64,000 nucleotides of DNA from NCBI GenBank assembly GCA_023421955.1, contig JAEZSE010000050.1, positions 124,001-188,000 of the forward strand. The letters run 5' to 3'. Below, in pieces: positions 44,513 through 53,137 of the stretch. A program made the translations under genes and the position numbers. Numbering within the stretch: the stretch's first letter is position 1; each line of letters opens with the position of its first letter. The notes beneath the pieces were generated by a model, which was not told the origin of the DNA, ran no database searches, and was given only the letters and a program-made list of their open reading frames with translations. The DNA is from Bacillota bacterium (lineage in GTDB: Bacteria; Bacillota; Clostridia; Christensenellales; UMGS416).

Positions 44513-45280
44513 TTATTTTTCCTCCGATCCAACAATGATCTGATTGGTCTTATATTGCTTTGTGGCCTCCCCACGGGCGACGAATGCCAGATGAACGACG
44601 CCCCGCTGTTCCAACTCGGCCAGCTTCAGGGCCTGGGTGTCCGTCACATAAAACGATACGGTAGCCGGCAGCAGGTTCTTCTCCTGATCGTCCGGATGAG
44701 CGGCCACCCGCGCGTCTGAACCGTCTGAGGTCGTGACCATGCAGACTTCGAGATTCATCAACTCTGGGTAGATGACAGCGCCTGCAGGCTCCACGGCGGG
44801 CGTGGTGTCCGGTTCCAGCCCCAGCGACTGGTTGACATCCTTGGGCACGACGATGATGGATACGATATCACCGGGCAGCAGGTGGCCCGACACGCCGGAA
44901 GCCAGGGACGGCAGCGTGATCGACACGACGCGTTTGTCTGCCGGCATACCGGCCGAAAAAGAAACCTCGTCCGGGAGGGTAGCGGTGGTCTTGGCGGCGG
45001 TCAGGTAATCCCCTGCATAGAGGTCGGTTGCTGCGTACTGCCCAACGACTGAAGCGGGGTCCGCGATGCTGCCGGATATGAGCTTTGCGGGGATGCTGAC
45101 GGTTTCCAACATGTCGTTGGTGATCTGACTGCCTGCTTGCACAGGGACTTTCATGCGCACGGCACGGATGGTTTCGCTCTGTTCACGCTGTTGGAGTGCT
45201 GGTATGGCGACGAAGCCGACTAGCAGACCGACAAGGATGCACAACACGCCGACGAGGAACTTGTTACGCAGGATTTTCAT
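44513..45280 (-). CDS. cpaB: CpaB/RcpC-like SAF-domain protein
   Basis: 255 residues from MKILRNKFLVGVLCILVGLL, with one N-terminal membrane helix, a SAF domain at about 40-100 (MKVPVQAGSQITNDMLETV, YAGDYLTAAKT) and an RcpC-like domain (ISITLPSLASGVSGHLLPGD). First gene of the Tad locus; AGGAGG 7 nt upstream. Stabilises the pilus channel in the envelope in diderms; role in monoderms is less clear. Confidence 0.82.
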   Translation of the reverse strand: MKILRNKFLVGVLCILVGLLVGFVAIPALQQREQSETIRAVRMKVPVQAGSQITNDMLETVSIPAKLISGSIADPASVVGQYAATDLYAGDYLTAAKTTATLPDEVSFSAGMPADKRVVSITLPSLASGVSGHLLPGDIVSIIVVPKDVNQSLGLEPDTTPAVEPAGAVIYPELMNLEVCMVTTSDGSDARVAAHPDDQEKNLLPATVSFYVTDTQALKLAELEQRGVVHLAFVARGEATKQYKTNQIIVGSEEK

Positions 45281-45320
45281 GGGGTTACCTCCTGTATTTT
45301 GATAAACCGGCCGAAGTCTG

Positions 45321-45350
45321 TTCTTTTTCGGCTGGTTATTCGGCTGGTGA
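45321..45350. repeat. Copy of a dispersed short repeat (GAACCAGCCGAAAAAGAA)
   Basis: Reverse complement of this stretch contains ACCAGCCGAA twice in tandem. The 13-mer TTTTTCGGCTGGT or its complement also occurs at about 10004, 12324, 31320 and 34092, mostly in linkers or spacers. Confidence 0.5.
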
Positions 45351-45435
45351 ACCAAGGTGAGAGCTTAAAGCAAAGGGCTGGGGCAGAATGGTGATGTAGG
45401 AGAAGATGAAAGGCTGATGCCGCAAGGTGAGCTAT

Positions 45436-45609
45436 TTAGTCATCAAAGACGATGCACTTGTTTTGAGTGCATTTTTTCTTGCGCTCGTTGTAATACAGGC
45501 AATGCTTGCAGTCGCGTTCTTTCGGCGTTCGGATGGGGCGTTGGTCAAAGTTGGGCTTTCCCTGCATCAAACGCTCAAAGAAGCGATGCTTGCCCTCGGT
45601 AAAGATCAA
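45436..45609 (-). CDS. Small Cys-rich ICE protein
   Basis: 57 residues from TTG at 45609 (GGGAGGT 6 nt upstream): MIFTEGKHRFFERLMQGK, then CKHCLYYNERKKKCTQNKC, a four-Cys cluster likely to bind zinc, ending IVFDD. The frame is open further upstream but crosses a terminator, so the TTG is preferred. Function unknown. Confidence 0.6.
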   Translation of the reverse strand: MIFTEGKHRFFERLMQGKPNFDQRPIRTPKERDCKHCLYYNERKKKCTQNKCIVFDD

Positions 45610-45635
45610 AGGCGATACCTCCCTTCCAAGGACAT

Positions 45636-45662
45636 AAAAAAAGCTCTCGTAGCTACGAGAGC
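45636..45662 (-). terminator. Terminator after parB
   Basis: The perfect palindrome GCTCTCGTAGCTACGAGAGC is followed on the minus strand by seven T. It closes the parAB transcript. Confidence 0.85.
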
Positions 45663-45695
45663 AGGGACTGGTATTCACTTGATAGAGCACGCTAT

Positions 45696-46637
45696 TCATC
45701 GCTCCTGCTCCCGTTGGCGTTTCTTGTACCAGCTTTCCAGCAGTTGCACGATCAAATCTTCCTTTTGCTTTTCGGTGAAATCCTTTGGAAAGAACCGATC
45801 AACGCGCTCGGATTGAATCGTGAGCTTTTCCTTTTGGTTGGGCTTTTCCTCAGTCAGAATGGTGAAAATAACGTCCGTGTTCAACCGCCCGTCCTGGCTG
45901 AGCTTCTTCATGCGCTGGGCCTGTGCCAGTGAGGGCGTACACTCCTCCGATTGTATGGTTTCCAAAAGTGCCTGCTGTTCTTTTTCGGGTAGATAGGAGA
46001 GTTCAACGGCAGGATTTAGAGCGATCTCTTTTTTATCAACCATTTCAAGTAGGGGTGGGGCGAGTTCCGTAAGCCGAATGTAACGAAAAATCTGGGCACT
46101 ACTATCTTCGCTTTTCCCAGCCAACAAGTCTCTGGATTGCTGCCCTTTGAAATTCAGTTCAACTTGAACTGGATTTTCCTTTCCAGGCCTGCCTGCCTTT
46201 CTTTTAATCGCCGCCAGCTTCATTTTGTACGCAAACGCCTTCTCGCTTGGCGAAATGTTCTCCCGTTGCAGATTGCTATCCACCATTAGAATAATGGCTT
46301 CGTCGCTGTCAATATTTTTTACGATGCAGGGAATGGTTTCACGCCCGGCAAGCTCACTTGCCTTTTTACGCCGGTGCCCGGCGAGCATTTCAAACCCGCC
46401 GCCCTCTTTGGGCCTTACAATGGCGGGCACCAACACACCGTATTGTTTGATGCTGTCGGCCATTTCCAACATGGCTTCGTCAGCCCGGACTTTGAAGGGG
46501 TGATCTGGAAAATCGCTGATTTCAGCAATCGGAATCTCCATGACCTTTTCCCGCCGCTCGTCAGCGCGGGATTCCTCGGTTGAGAACAAGTCAGCGACTT
46601 GGGGCAGCTTGATTTCGTCTGTGATTCTTTTCGCCAA
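45696..46637 (-). CDS. parB: ParB-family partition protein
   Basis: 313 residues from TTG at 46637 (GGAGGT 8 nt upstream). The ParB/Srx N-domain has the conserved MLAGHRRKKASELAGRETIP, followed by the HTH region (ENISPSEKAFAYKMKLAAIK). It binds parS-like sites and works with ParA to segregate the excised or replicating element. It overlaps parA by 47 nt. Confidence 0.88.
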   Translation of the reverse strand: MAKRITDEIKLPQVADLFSTEESRADERREKVMEIPIAEISDFPDHPFKVRADEAMLEMADSIKQYGVLVPAIVRPKEGGGFEMLAGHRRKKASELAGRETIPCIVKNIDSDEAIILMVDSNLQRENISPSEKAFAYKMKLAAIKRKAGRPGKENPVQVELNFKGQQSRDLLAGKSEDSSAQIFRYIRLTELAPPLLEMVDKKEIALNPAVELSYLPEKEQQALLETIQSEECTPSLAQAQRMKKLSQDGRLNTDVIFTILTEEKPNQKEKLTIQSERVDRFFPKDFTEKQKEDLIVQLLESWYKKRQREQER

Positions 46638-47412
46638 TGTCACGCACCTCCTTCGTAAAGGTTTCATAGGCTCTGGAAGCCGCGCCGTGTGGATCGTGGA
46701 CATAGATGCTCTTACCCTTGGCGCTTGTTTCCGCCGCGCGGATAGACAACGGGATTTCAGTGCTGAACACCTTCAGCTTGTCTCCGTAGTCTCTACGCAG
46801 GATGAAGGAAATGTCCTTGGCGAAGTTCGTCCGGCTGTCCACCATTGTCAGCAGAACGCCGTCGATGGTCAGTTTCGGATTGATGTTCTTTCTTACACGG
46901 GCGATGGTTTGCAGGAGCTGCGTCATTCCTTTGGCCGGGAGATAGTGCGACTGGACGGGGATGATCACGCTGTCCGAAGCGGCCAGCGCGTTGATCGTCA
47001 TCATACCCAGCGAGGGCATACAGTCAATTAGGACATAGTCGTAACGGTCCTTGACGGCGTTGATGTAGCTGCGGAGTATGACCTCGCGACTCATGGTGTT
47101 GACCAGGGAAACCTCGATGGCTGACAACTCGATGTTGCCCGGCATGAGGTCAACGCCTTCCCCGTGATGGAGAATGCCTTCCTCCGGGGTGTATGGTTCC
47201 TCCTGCATGGTTCTGGTGAGAATTGTGGCCAGCGACACCGGCAGATTATCCGGTTCATGGAACCCCAATGAGTCCGTAAGGTTCCCCTGGGCGTCCGCAT
47301 CCACCAGCAGCACCTTCCTACCCATCATGGCAAGACCGATGCCCAGGTTGACGGTCGTGGTCGTTTTGCCCACGCCGCCTTTTTGATTGGCGAGAGCGAT
47401 TACCTTTGACAT
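46591..47412 (-). CDS. parA: ParA-family partition ATPase
   Basis: 273 residues from MSKVIALANQKGGVGKTTTT: deviant Walker A KGGVGKTT, motif A' DYVLIDCMPSLG and the VDADAQGN loop, all intact. AAAGGAGGG precedes the ATG at 47412. Members of this family start close to this motif, which supports the chosen start. Confidence 0.93.
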   Translation of the reverse strand: MSKVIALANQKGGVGKTTTTVNLGIGLAMMGRKVLLVDADAQGNLTDSLGFHEPDNLPVSLATILTRTMQEEPYTPEEGILHHGEGVDLMPGNIELSAIEVSLVNTMSREVILRSYINAVKDRYDYVLIDCMPSLGMMTINALAASDSVIIPVQSHYLPAKGMTQLLQTIARVRKNINPKLTIDGVLLTMVDSRTNFAKDISFILRRDYGDKLKVFSTEIPLSIRAAETSAKGKSIYVHDPHGAASRAYETFTKEVRDIGEKNHRRNQAAPSR

Positions 47413-47430
47413 TTGATTCCCTCCTTTCAG

Positions 47431-47467
47431 ATATAAAAAAGCCGTCTGCATAGAAGCAAACGGCTTT
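47431..47467 (-). terminator. Terminator/attenuator before parA
   Basis: The stem AAAGCCGTcTGC / GCAaACGGCTTT is followed on the minus strand by TTTTTTATAT. It lies directly upstream of the parA ribosome-binding site, so it either ends an upstream transcript or attenuates parA. Confidence 0.65.
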
Positions 47468-47600
47468 CTGTTCTGGATCGAAGACGTTCATGAGTGCATC
47501 TACTAGATCACACTATGGCATTCTTAGACTGTGTCGCTGTCGTGGGCGGATTCGTGGCAATATTCTCACTACCAAATTGGAATTTGTCCAGCTGCATGTT

Positions 47601-47772
47601 ATGCTTATAATCGACAGCCAAGATATCACGACCATACGCATCGTCCATTATAACGGCGTTTTATATGAAATTACCCACGTGGATGTATTCGAATGGCACA
47701 AGCAGATTTGACGCTGTACGCAAAGAAAGGGTATAAAAAGGGTGTCTACATCCGGCGGACAACGCCTTTTGG
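47601..47772 (+). pseudogene. Frameshifted small ICE gene
   Basis: ATG at 47601 opens MLIIDSQDITTIRIVHYNGV and runs to VDVFEWHKQI and a stop at 47711. A shift near 47700 continues ADLTLYAKKGYKKGVYIRR in the same direction, which reads as the natural continuation. The 3' end runs into the convergent zinc-ribbon gene. No good ribosome-binding site. Probably a decayed gene. Confidence 0.4.
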
Positions 47773-48024
47773 CTACGCCTCATTTGCCATTGTCCCGCAT
47801 TTTGGACAATTAGGCCAACAGCCAAATACAAGGCCTCCGTTTCCATAATTACGCCACTCGTGCCCACAATTTGGACAAACAAAGTCCCCATATTCATGTG
47901 GATCGCTTCCTGGCGTTCCACATTTCGGGCACGGCGGCAAACCATAACCATCGCACAAACCATCATCATCGGCTTCTTGGCTCCACTGGTTTCCGCAGGA
48001 AGAACAAATAAAATCTCTTTCCAT
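47773..48024 (-). CDS. Zinc-ribbon small protein
   Basis: 83 residues from MERDFICSSCGNQWSQEADD, GGGAG 7 nt upstream. Four CxxC knuckles (CSSC, CPKC, CPNC, CPKC) form two zinc-ribbon units. Likely a nucleic-acid or protein-binding adaptor. No partner is evident from position. Confidence 0.7.
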   Translation of the reverse strand: MERDFICSSCGNQWSQEADDDGLCDGYGLPPCPKCGTPGSDPHEYGDFVCPNCGHEWRNYGNGGLVFGCWPNCPKCGTMANEA

Positions 48025-48245
48025 TTTTATACTCCCTTTCTGCCGCATTATTGTTTAACGCATTTGAATTGTGACGGCGTCAATATTTGTATCAATACTC
48101 ATCAAATAATCCACAGTTTAAAACCGTCCGGTAAATTCCTGTTTTATCTGCAGGTTATAGGCATTATACATTATTCTTATAATTTTGTTAATAACACGTA
48201 GTTGGAGTCTAGGGTCAGTAACTAGCATTTGTGAAGAGAACAATT

Positions 48246-48842
48246 TCATTCAATAGATACATATGCTGTAATGAAAGCTTTAGCTTTTTGTCTTAACTCG
48301 GCTAATATCTTATCAGCTTCCTTAACAGATAACTTGATAAAATCTGAATCGTCTAGTACCTTATCCATAAAGGCAAGAACCTCTGATGCCGAAGGAATAT
48401 CCGCCAGTAATATTTCAAGCTCAAAATAAGCTTGTCGTGATTTTTCTGATGTAGCACCGATATCAATTTTCCTCTCTTGATCAATAGGGCCACCCTCAGC
48501 CACCTTAAACAAATAGTTCCACTTAGAACGATATGCTAACATCTCAATGCAAAAATTTGAAACTAGATGCGCAACATGGTTACATAAGATGTGTCTCTTT
48601 TCTCTTTCTTGTAGAAGAAAACTACTTGACAATGTTGATTTCATAACTATTAATGTTATTATTCCACCTATAATAGATCCAGAGTAACCACCCCAAAATC
48701 CAATCCAATCATTTGTAATTACTATGTTGAAAAATGCAGGTGTCGACACGAGAAGGCCAATCAGTAGTGGTATGATCAAAGCCAAGAGACCAATAGCTAA
48801 GTACATAAAATAATGGCTCTTACTCTTTCGGTTATTCTTCAT
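48246..48842 (-). CDS. Two-helix membrane protein of unknown function
   Basis: 198 residues from MKNNRKSKSHYFMYLAIGLL, with membrane segments at about 13-33 and 47-67 linked by NDWIGFWGGYSGSIIGGIIT, a motif I associate with small membrane proteins of accessory islands, then a long charged helical tail. AT-rich. The ribosome-binding site is weak (AAGGA, 11 nt). Cargo of unknown role, 135 nt after the GHKL-nuclease gene on the same strand. Confidence 0.6.
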   Translation of the reverse strand: MKNNRKSKSHYFMYLAIGLLALIIPLLIGLLVSTPAFFNIVITNDWIGFWGGYSGSIIGGIITLIVMKSTLSSSFLLQEREKRHILCNHVAHLVSNFCIEMLAYRSKWNYLFKVAEGGPIDQERKIDIGATSEKSRQAYFELEILLADIPSASEVLAFMDKVLDDSDFIKLSVKEADKILAELRQKAKAFITAYVSIE

Positions 48843-48977
48843 AATTTCTAATCCTTCACCAGCGGGTTGCGAGTTTTGTAATGCGAAGTTGAAGCACCTG
48901 CTCCAGATAAGGTAGCTATTTTTCATATAATTGAAAACGATCAGAAAGGGAAGGACATATCATGTGTACGGAAGTCT

Positions 48978-51002
48978 TCAGGCTGGGGTGAGCTGCAGTA
49001 TTTCCTCCCGCAACCTGTCAGCAGTTTCCCTTGATGCCTCGCTGCTCTCGATGCTATTCAGCAGAACCTTCTGGTCAATATTCAGTTTTTTGAGGAGGAA
49101 GGAGTATCGTAATTCGTAAGACTTAAACACGTCATCCCAGGTCATAGAGTAGATCTCATAGTTTCCGACCACATGCGTTAGGAACCGCTTGTTGTAGTTT
49201 TTAAACGATTCATACAAGTTATTTATATCCTCATCCACGGATTTGCAAACCGCGATGAACCGCCAAACCCGCAGCTGGCTGTTGAACCGGGGTTCTTTGA
49301 TGATCAAATCCATGTAGTCCTCGATTTGACGATGAACCTTCTTGCTGAGGATAATCTGCGGGGCTTTCAGTTCGACAATGATGTTCTGCTCTAATTGGGA
49401 GCCGTCCAAGTTTTCAATTGGTCGTTTCTGGCAGATAAATATGTCCGGCCTCCGCATCCGCTGGGGGTTGCTTATTGAATAGGCGGCTTTATCCTCATTT
49501 CCGTCAATGATGTATAAGTATTCGGACAATGCCCTCTCGAAATTTTCGTCTGCAGAAACCAAGTTGAATTCTTCGCCAAAAAGCCAGTAGTTCTCAGCAA
49601 TAACCTTTTGAATGTGGCTCCTTTCGGAGGCGAACGCTTCATTGTCGTATATCAGCCGCCTCAGAAGCTCGATTACGCGCATACGGTCGGTAATCAGTTT
49701 TATCGTTCGAATAACATTTGACAGCTTTGTGTATTGCAGAACAGCCGCAAGGTCAGTGCGCTCTTGCGGTGTCAGATGCGTTATCTCCTCAATGATTTTG
49801 ACGACGTTTTCGCGCTCGTCAGTAGATAACAGCAAGTTCAAGAAGCCCAGAATTGACTTCTGCGGTTCCTTTTTCAGCCCCTTGAATATACGCGGCTCGA
49901 CACAGTATATCTCTTTGACTACGTTTACGAGATCTTCCTTGCGTTCTCGGTCAAAAGCCGTTTGCCCAAATTTCGGGAAGCCGCCTTCAGATTCGATTTT
50001 GTCAATAAGTCGGTCAGCATCCTTCTTAACGTATGCCCTGAGCTTAGTTCCTACCAATTCGTTTAAAGCTTTAAGCAGATTCTTAAATGTCTCAGCCCGT
50101 TGATTTTTTGTATTTGACTCACCCATGATGACTTGGTCCTCAGGTGCATTGTCATTGAGCGGAGTAAAATCATCAAAGTAAGCGGATTCGATATATACGC
50201 TGTGGCAAAATTCGATGGCGTTATTATTGAACTTGGTATGCTTTTCGTATTTCTCCCGCGAAACGGCATCCAGAAAATAAAAGAAATAACGCGACTTAAT
50301 GTTGTCGATCCACTTCACAAAATAGACATCAAATGGCTGGCCGTCAATAGTTAACACCCGATCATCGCTTAATTCGGCATCAATGAATTTCGTATAGTCA
50401 AGGGTCTTTCCGTCGACCGTAATTTTATATCCCTTTGACTTTTTTAGGTATAGGAATGAAGCAAACGCATTCAACAGCGGCTTTTCAATTTGCTCAAACT
50501 CCACGGATTCCATGGTGAGTGAATTGATCCCTTGCAGTATGACAGTTGTACCCGTGTTCGTCTTTTCGCCCGTTACGTCTTTTGGTTCCTCATCGAAATT
50601 AACGTAGGTCTTTTGAGCCGCGTTAATATTGATAGTATATGAAAGCAGCTTATCTCCATCTCTGTATACAGTTTGCCAGGTTGCTGAATTGGCGAAGCTG
50701 ATGAACGCATAGCGGCCCCTTCCTTTGTTTCGCCCGATATTTATGGGCTTCAGCAGGGGTTGCTTGTTTGACGATAGAAACGACTCGAACGTTTGCTCTA
50801 AAGTGCTGTGGTCAATGCCCATGCCGTTATCAACGATCCTGAGTTCTTCCAGACCGCCTAACTCGTTCAATGTGGTAGCCACGGATACCTCGGTAGCATT
50901 CGCTTCAAAGGCATTCAGAATATATTCGACGAGAGCATCTTTGTAGTCCTTATTAACTATGCTTTCAATACTCTCGTTATTGATCTGAACTTTCTTAATC
51001 AT
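48978..51002 (-). CDS. GHKL ATPase fused to a Shedu-like nuclease
   Basis: 674 residues. An HSP90/MutL-type GHKL ATPase opens the protein: N-box EYILNAFEA (26-34), DNGMGI (58-63) and glycine lid NIGRNKGRGRYAF (88-100). A middle region of about 300 residues follows. The C-terminus carries a Shedu/DUF4263-like nuclease: ENYWLFGEEFN (470-480), RRPDIFI (517-523, Asp520), NIIVELKAPQ (E544-x-K546) and a downstream RQIEDYMD. Shedu proteins are anti-phage nucleases; a GHKL switch could gate it by ATP-driven dimerisation. No partner gene is coupled to it. The AT-rich DNA and the hsdR scar just upstream mark a defence slot. Confidence 0.78.
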   Translation of the reverse strand: MIKKVQINNESIESIVNKDYKDALVEYILNAFEANATEVSVATTLNELGGLEELRIVDNGMGIDHSTLEQTFESFLSSNKQPLLKPINIGRNKGRGRYAFISFANSATWQTVYRDGDKLLSYTININAAQKTYVNFDEEPKDVTGEKTNTGTTVILQGINSLTMESVEFEQIEKPLLNAFASFLYLKKSKGYKITVDGKTLDYTKFIDAELSDDRVLTIDGQPFDVYFVKWIDNIKSRYFFYFLDAVSREKYEKHTKFNNNAIEFCHSVYIESAYFDDFTPLNDNAPEDQVIMGESNTKNQRAETFKNLLKALNELVGTKLRAYVKKDADRLIDKIESEGGFPKFGQTAFDRERKEDLVNVVKEIYCVEPRIFKGLKKEPQKSILGFLNLLLSTDERENVVKIIEEITHLTPQERTDLAAVLQYTKLSNVIRTIKLITDRMRVIELLRRLIYDNEAFASERSHIQKVIAENYWLFGEEFNLVSADENFERALSEYLYIIDGNEDKAAYSISNPQRMRRPDIFICQKRPIENLDGSQLEQNIIVELKAPQIILSKKVHRQIEDYMDLIIKEPRFNSQLRVWRFIAVCKSVDEDINNLYESFKNYNKRFLTHVVGNYEIYSMTWDDVFKSYELRYSFLLKKLNIDQKVLLNSIESSEASRETADRLREEILQLTPA

Positions 51003-51066
51003 ACGAACGCCACCTCCTAAAATGAATGTCTTATGCTCTCAAAATTCCATCAACGCCGTCATAATT

Positions 51067-51219
51067 TCACCTGCGGTCTTTGCGCCACCGGGCTTTGCCA
51101 TCGATAATGTCGATTCCGCCAACCGTAACCTCGATCTTAATATTCTGCGTCGTCCAGCCGCAGCGAGACAGAGCGGGGTCAATTAGCTCGAACCGTGTCT
51201 GTGCTTCGTTTCGTGGCAT
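51067..51219 (-). pseudogene. N-terminal remnant of a type I hsdR
   Basis: 50 residues from MPRNEAQTRFELIDPALSRC with GAGAGGAAAG upstream. They match the start of EcoEI-type HsdR proteins (RxELIDPAL...GW...I.VE.T.GGIDI..GK) and then end at a stop after WRKDRR. It is unrelated in sequence to the intact hsdR at 22961-25987. Its 5' region may now lead into the GHKL-nuclease gene 65 nt downstream. Confidence 0.6.
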
Positions 51220-51687
51220 GGAGTCACTTTCCTCTCCGCATCTTGCTCTGATTCGAAATATAATGCCGAATTGGTATTTTAAACACAATATCCTTTTATA
51301 TTTTATCATGCGAATGCTAATTTAGCCAGAAGATACCATTTGATAACTCAGAAGGGATGCGGTAATGTACTATTTTTAGTTACTTATTTTGTGGGGATAG
51401 GCATTATACAATACTAAATTCATACAAATCAATGATGACTTCACAGGCATTTGGCAAAACTATAATGTAAGATAAGCGCCGATATGGTATCGAAAGCGGG
51501 CAAGTTTTGGCCGAACTTTATTGTCAAGTTACAAAAGGTCAAGTTTTTGATACCCATGCACTTAATTGAGTTTAGCCTGATTATGCTTAACAATTCTATC
51601 AATCACATCGCGGTATTTGTATTATAATTGAAGTATCGTTATATTTTGTCTTGCCACAATACGCAAATTGAGAGGCAGGTTATACAA
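51220..51687. other. AT-rich intergenic region between divergent genes
   Basis: About 470 bases without a convincing gene. TATAAT at 51623-51628 faces the lipoprotein gene but its -35 is poor. Short GTCAAGTT repeats occur near 51523 and 51537. Nothing else is recognised. Confidence 0.5.
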
Positions 51688-52905
51688 GTGTTGAAGAGAA
51701 AAAGTTTCTCGATTTTGTTACCGATAATACTGACCGCGGCAGTAATATCCGGATGCTCCACAAGTCAAATAACTACAGCTATTAGCACAAATCCTTCGAT
51801 TCAATCCCTAACCGCATCGCCAGCTTCTTCTGTACTGGCAACATCTCCGAGTTCCACAATTATACCAGTTACAGTGGAGCCAACCGCAACACCAGCAGGA
51901 GTACCCACTCAATCAACCTCCTTTCCCACAGAGACAATTGACTCCATTTCGGTACACTTTATTGATGTTGGGCAAGGGGACAGTATTCTTATTAAAGCCG
52001 GGTCTGAAGCGATGCTGATTGACGCAGGGAATCCCGGCGATGAAGATGAGATCATCGATTATCTGGAGGCACAGAATGTTGATGAGCTTGACTATCTGAT
52101 TGGAACACATCCGCATGCCGATCACATCGGAGGCATGGATGATATCATCGACACTTTCCCAATCGGTACAATTCTGATGCCGGACGTTACCTCCAATACA
52201 AATGTCTTCGAGAATGCTCTGGATGCGGTGGATAGAAAAGGAATGACTATCACGGTCCCAGAGGTAGGGGATAACTACAATCTCTCCGCTGCTCAGTTCA
52301 CTGTTCTGGCCCCGAATGACTCGGGATATGAGGACCTGAACAACGACTCTATCGTGATACGCTTAGTTTTTGAGGAAACTTCCTTTCTCTTTGAGGGTGA
52401 CGCCGAGGATATATCAGAAAGCGAGATGCTTTCCAATGACTATGAAGTTGATTCTGACCTTTTGAAGGTGGGCCATCATGGGAGCGATTCCTCTTCTTCG
52501 CTGCTCTTTTTGAATGCGGTCAGCCCGCAGTACTGTGTGATTTCTGTTGGAGAAGGTAATTCATACGGGCATCCCACAGCCGGCACGCTTGCCAGACTAG
52601 CTTCTATCGGTGCGGAGATTTATAGAACGGACCTATCCAGCACGATCGTTGCTACAAGTGATGGCACCAATATTACGCTTGATAAAAGCGCATCCCCAAT
52701 TAAAACAACAGTTCCACCTGCGAGTTCCAATACACCGGTTTCTTCGGATGAGGATGAGGTTACGGTTTACATAACAAATTCTGGAGAGAAGTATCACGCA
52801 GACGGCTGCAGGTATTTATCAAATTCAGAGATCCCAATTTCACTAGACGACGCCTTGGCTGAAGGGTATGAGCCATGTAAGGTATGTAAGCCACCAACGA
52901 AGTGA
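51688..52905 (+). CDS. Lipoprotein with ComEC-like metallo-beta-lactamase and Ada-type zinc domain
   Basis: 405 residues from GTG at 51688 (GGCAGGT 7 nt upstream). Lipobox VISGCSTS; a Ser/Thr/Pro-rich linker to about 90; then the ComEC/Rec2-type metallo-beta-lactamase domain: VHFIDVGQGDSILIKAG, AMLIDAGNPGDED, THPHADHIGGMDD and KVGHHGSDSSSS. The end, KYHADGCRYLSNSEIPIS ... PCKVCKPP, resembles the Cys-rich Ada metal-binding module. It is likely a surface-tethered hydrolase of nucleic acid or another phosphoester; the substrate is unknown. ComEC-like channel helices are absent. Confidence 0.85.
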   Translation: MLKRKSFSILLPIILTAAVISGCSTSQITTAISTNPSIQSLTASPASSVLATSPSSTIIPVTVEPTATPAGVPTQSTSFPTETIDSISVHFIDVGQGDSILIKAGSEAMLIDAGNPGDEDEIIDYLEAQNVDELDYLIGTHPHADHIGGMDDIIDTFPIGTILMPDVTSNTNVFENALDAVDRKGMTITVPEVGDNYNLSAAQFTVLAPNDSGYEDLNNDSIVIRLVFEETSFLFEGDAEDISESEMLSNDYEVDSDLLKVGHHGSDSSSSLLFLNAVSPQYCVISVGEGNSYGHPTAGTLARLASIGAEIYRTDLSSTIVATSDGTNITLDKSASPIKTTVPPASSNTPVSSDEDEVTVYITNSGEKYHADGCRYLSNSEIPISLDDALAEGYEPCKVCKPPTK

Positions 52906-53040
52906 TTGTTAGTCAACAGGCCGAACAATGTGTTGAGGAGATTCGGAGGATGTTTGACCATCCCGAAAGATGGAAGGCTTTTTCGCAAGGTCGGTCACTG
53001 AGGGGAAAAAACCATCGAAACCTTGTACGATGATTCGCTA

Positions 53041-53072
53041 AGCACGCCCGCAAATGGATCAGCGGGCGTGCT
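53041..53072 (+). terminator. Strong GC-rich hairpin
   Basis: An 11-bp perfect stem AGCACGCCCGC / GCGGGCGTGCT. It lies 136 nt after the lipoprotein gene and faces the convergent gene at 53138. No T-run. Confidence 0.55.
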
Positions 53073-53137
53073 TGCATAGCCATTTGCCCCGAACAATATT
53101 AGCAAATAGCTTATCAACTATGGGATTCATGAAAGGG

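Noticed and set aside
51310..51690. Integrase or recombinase gene near the element end
   Set aside because: No open frame with tyrosine or serine recombinase motifs is present here or anywhere in the window; it must lie outside to the left.
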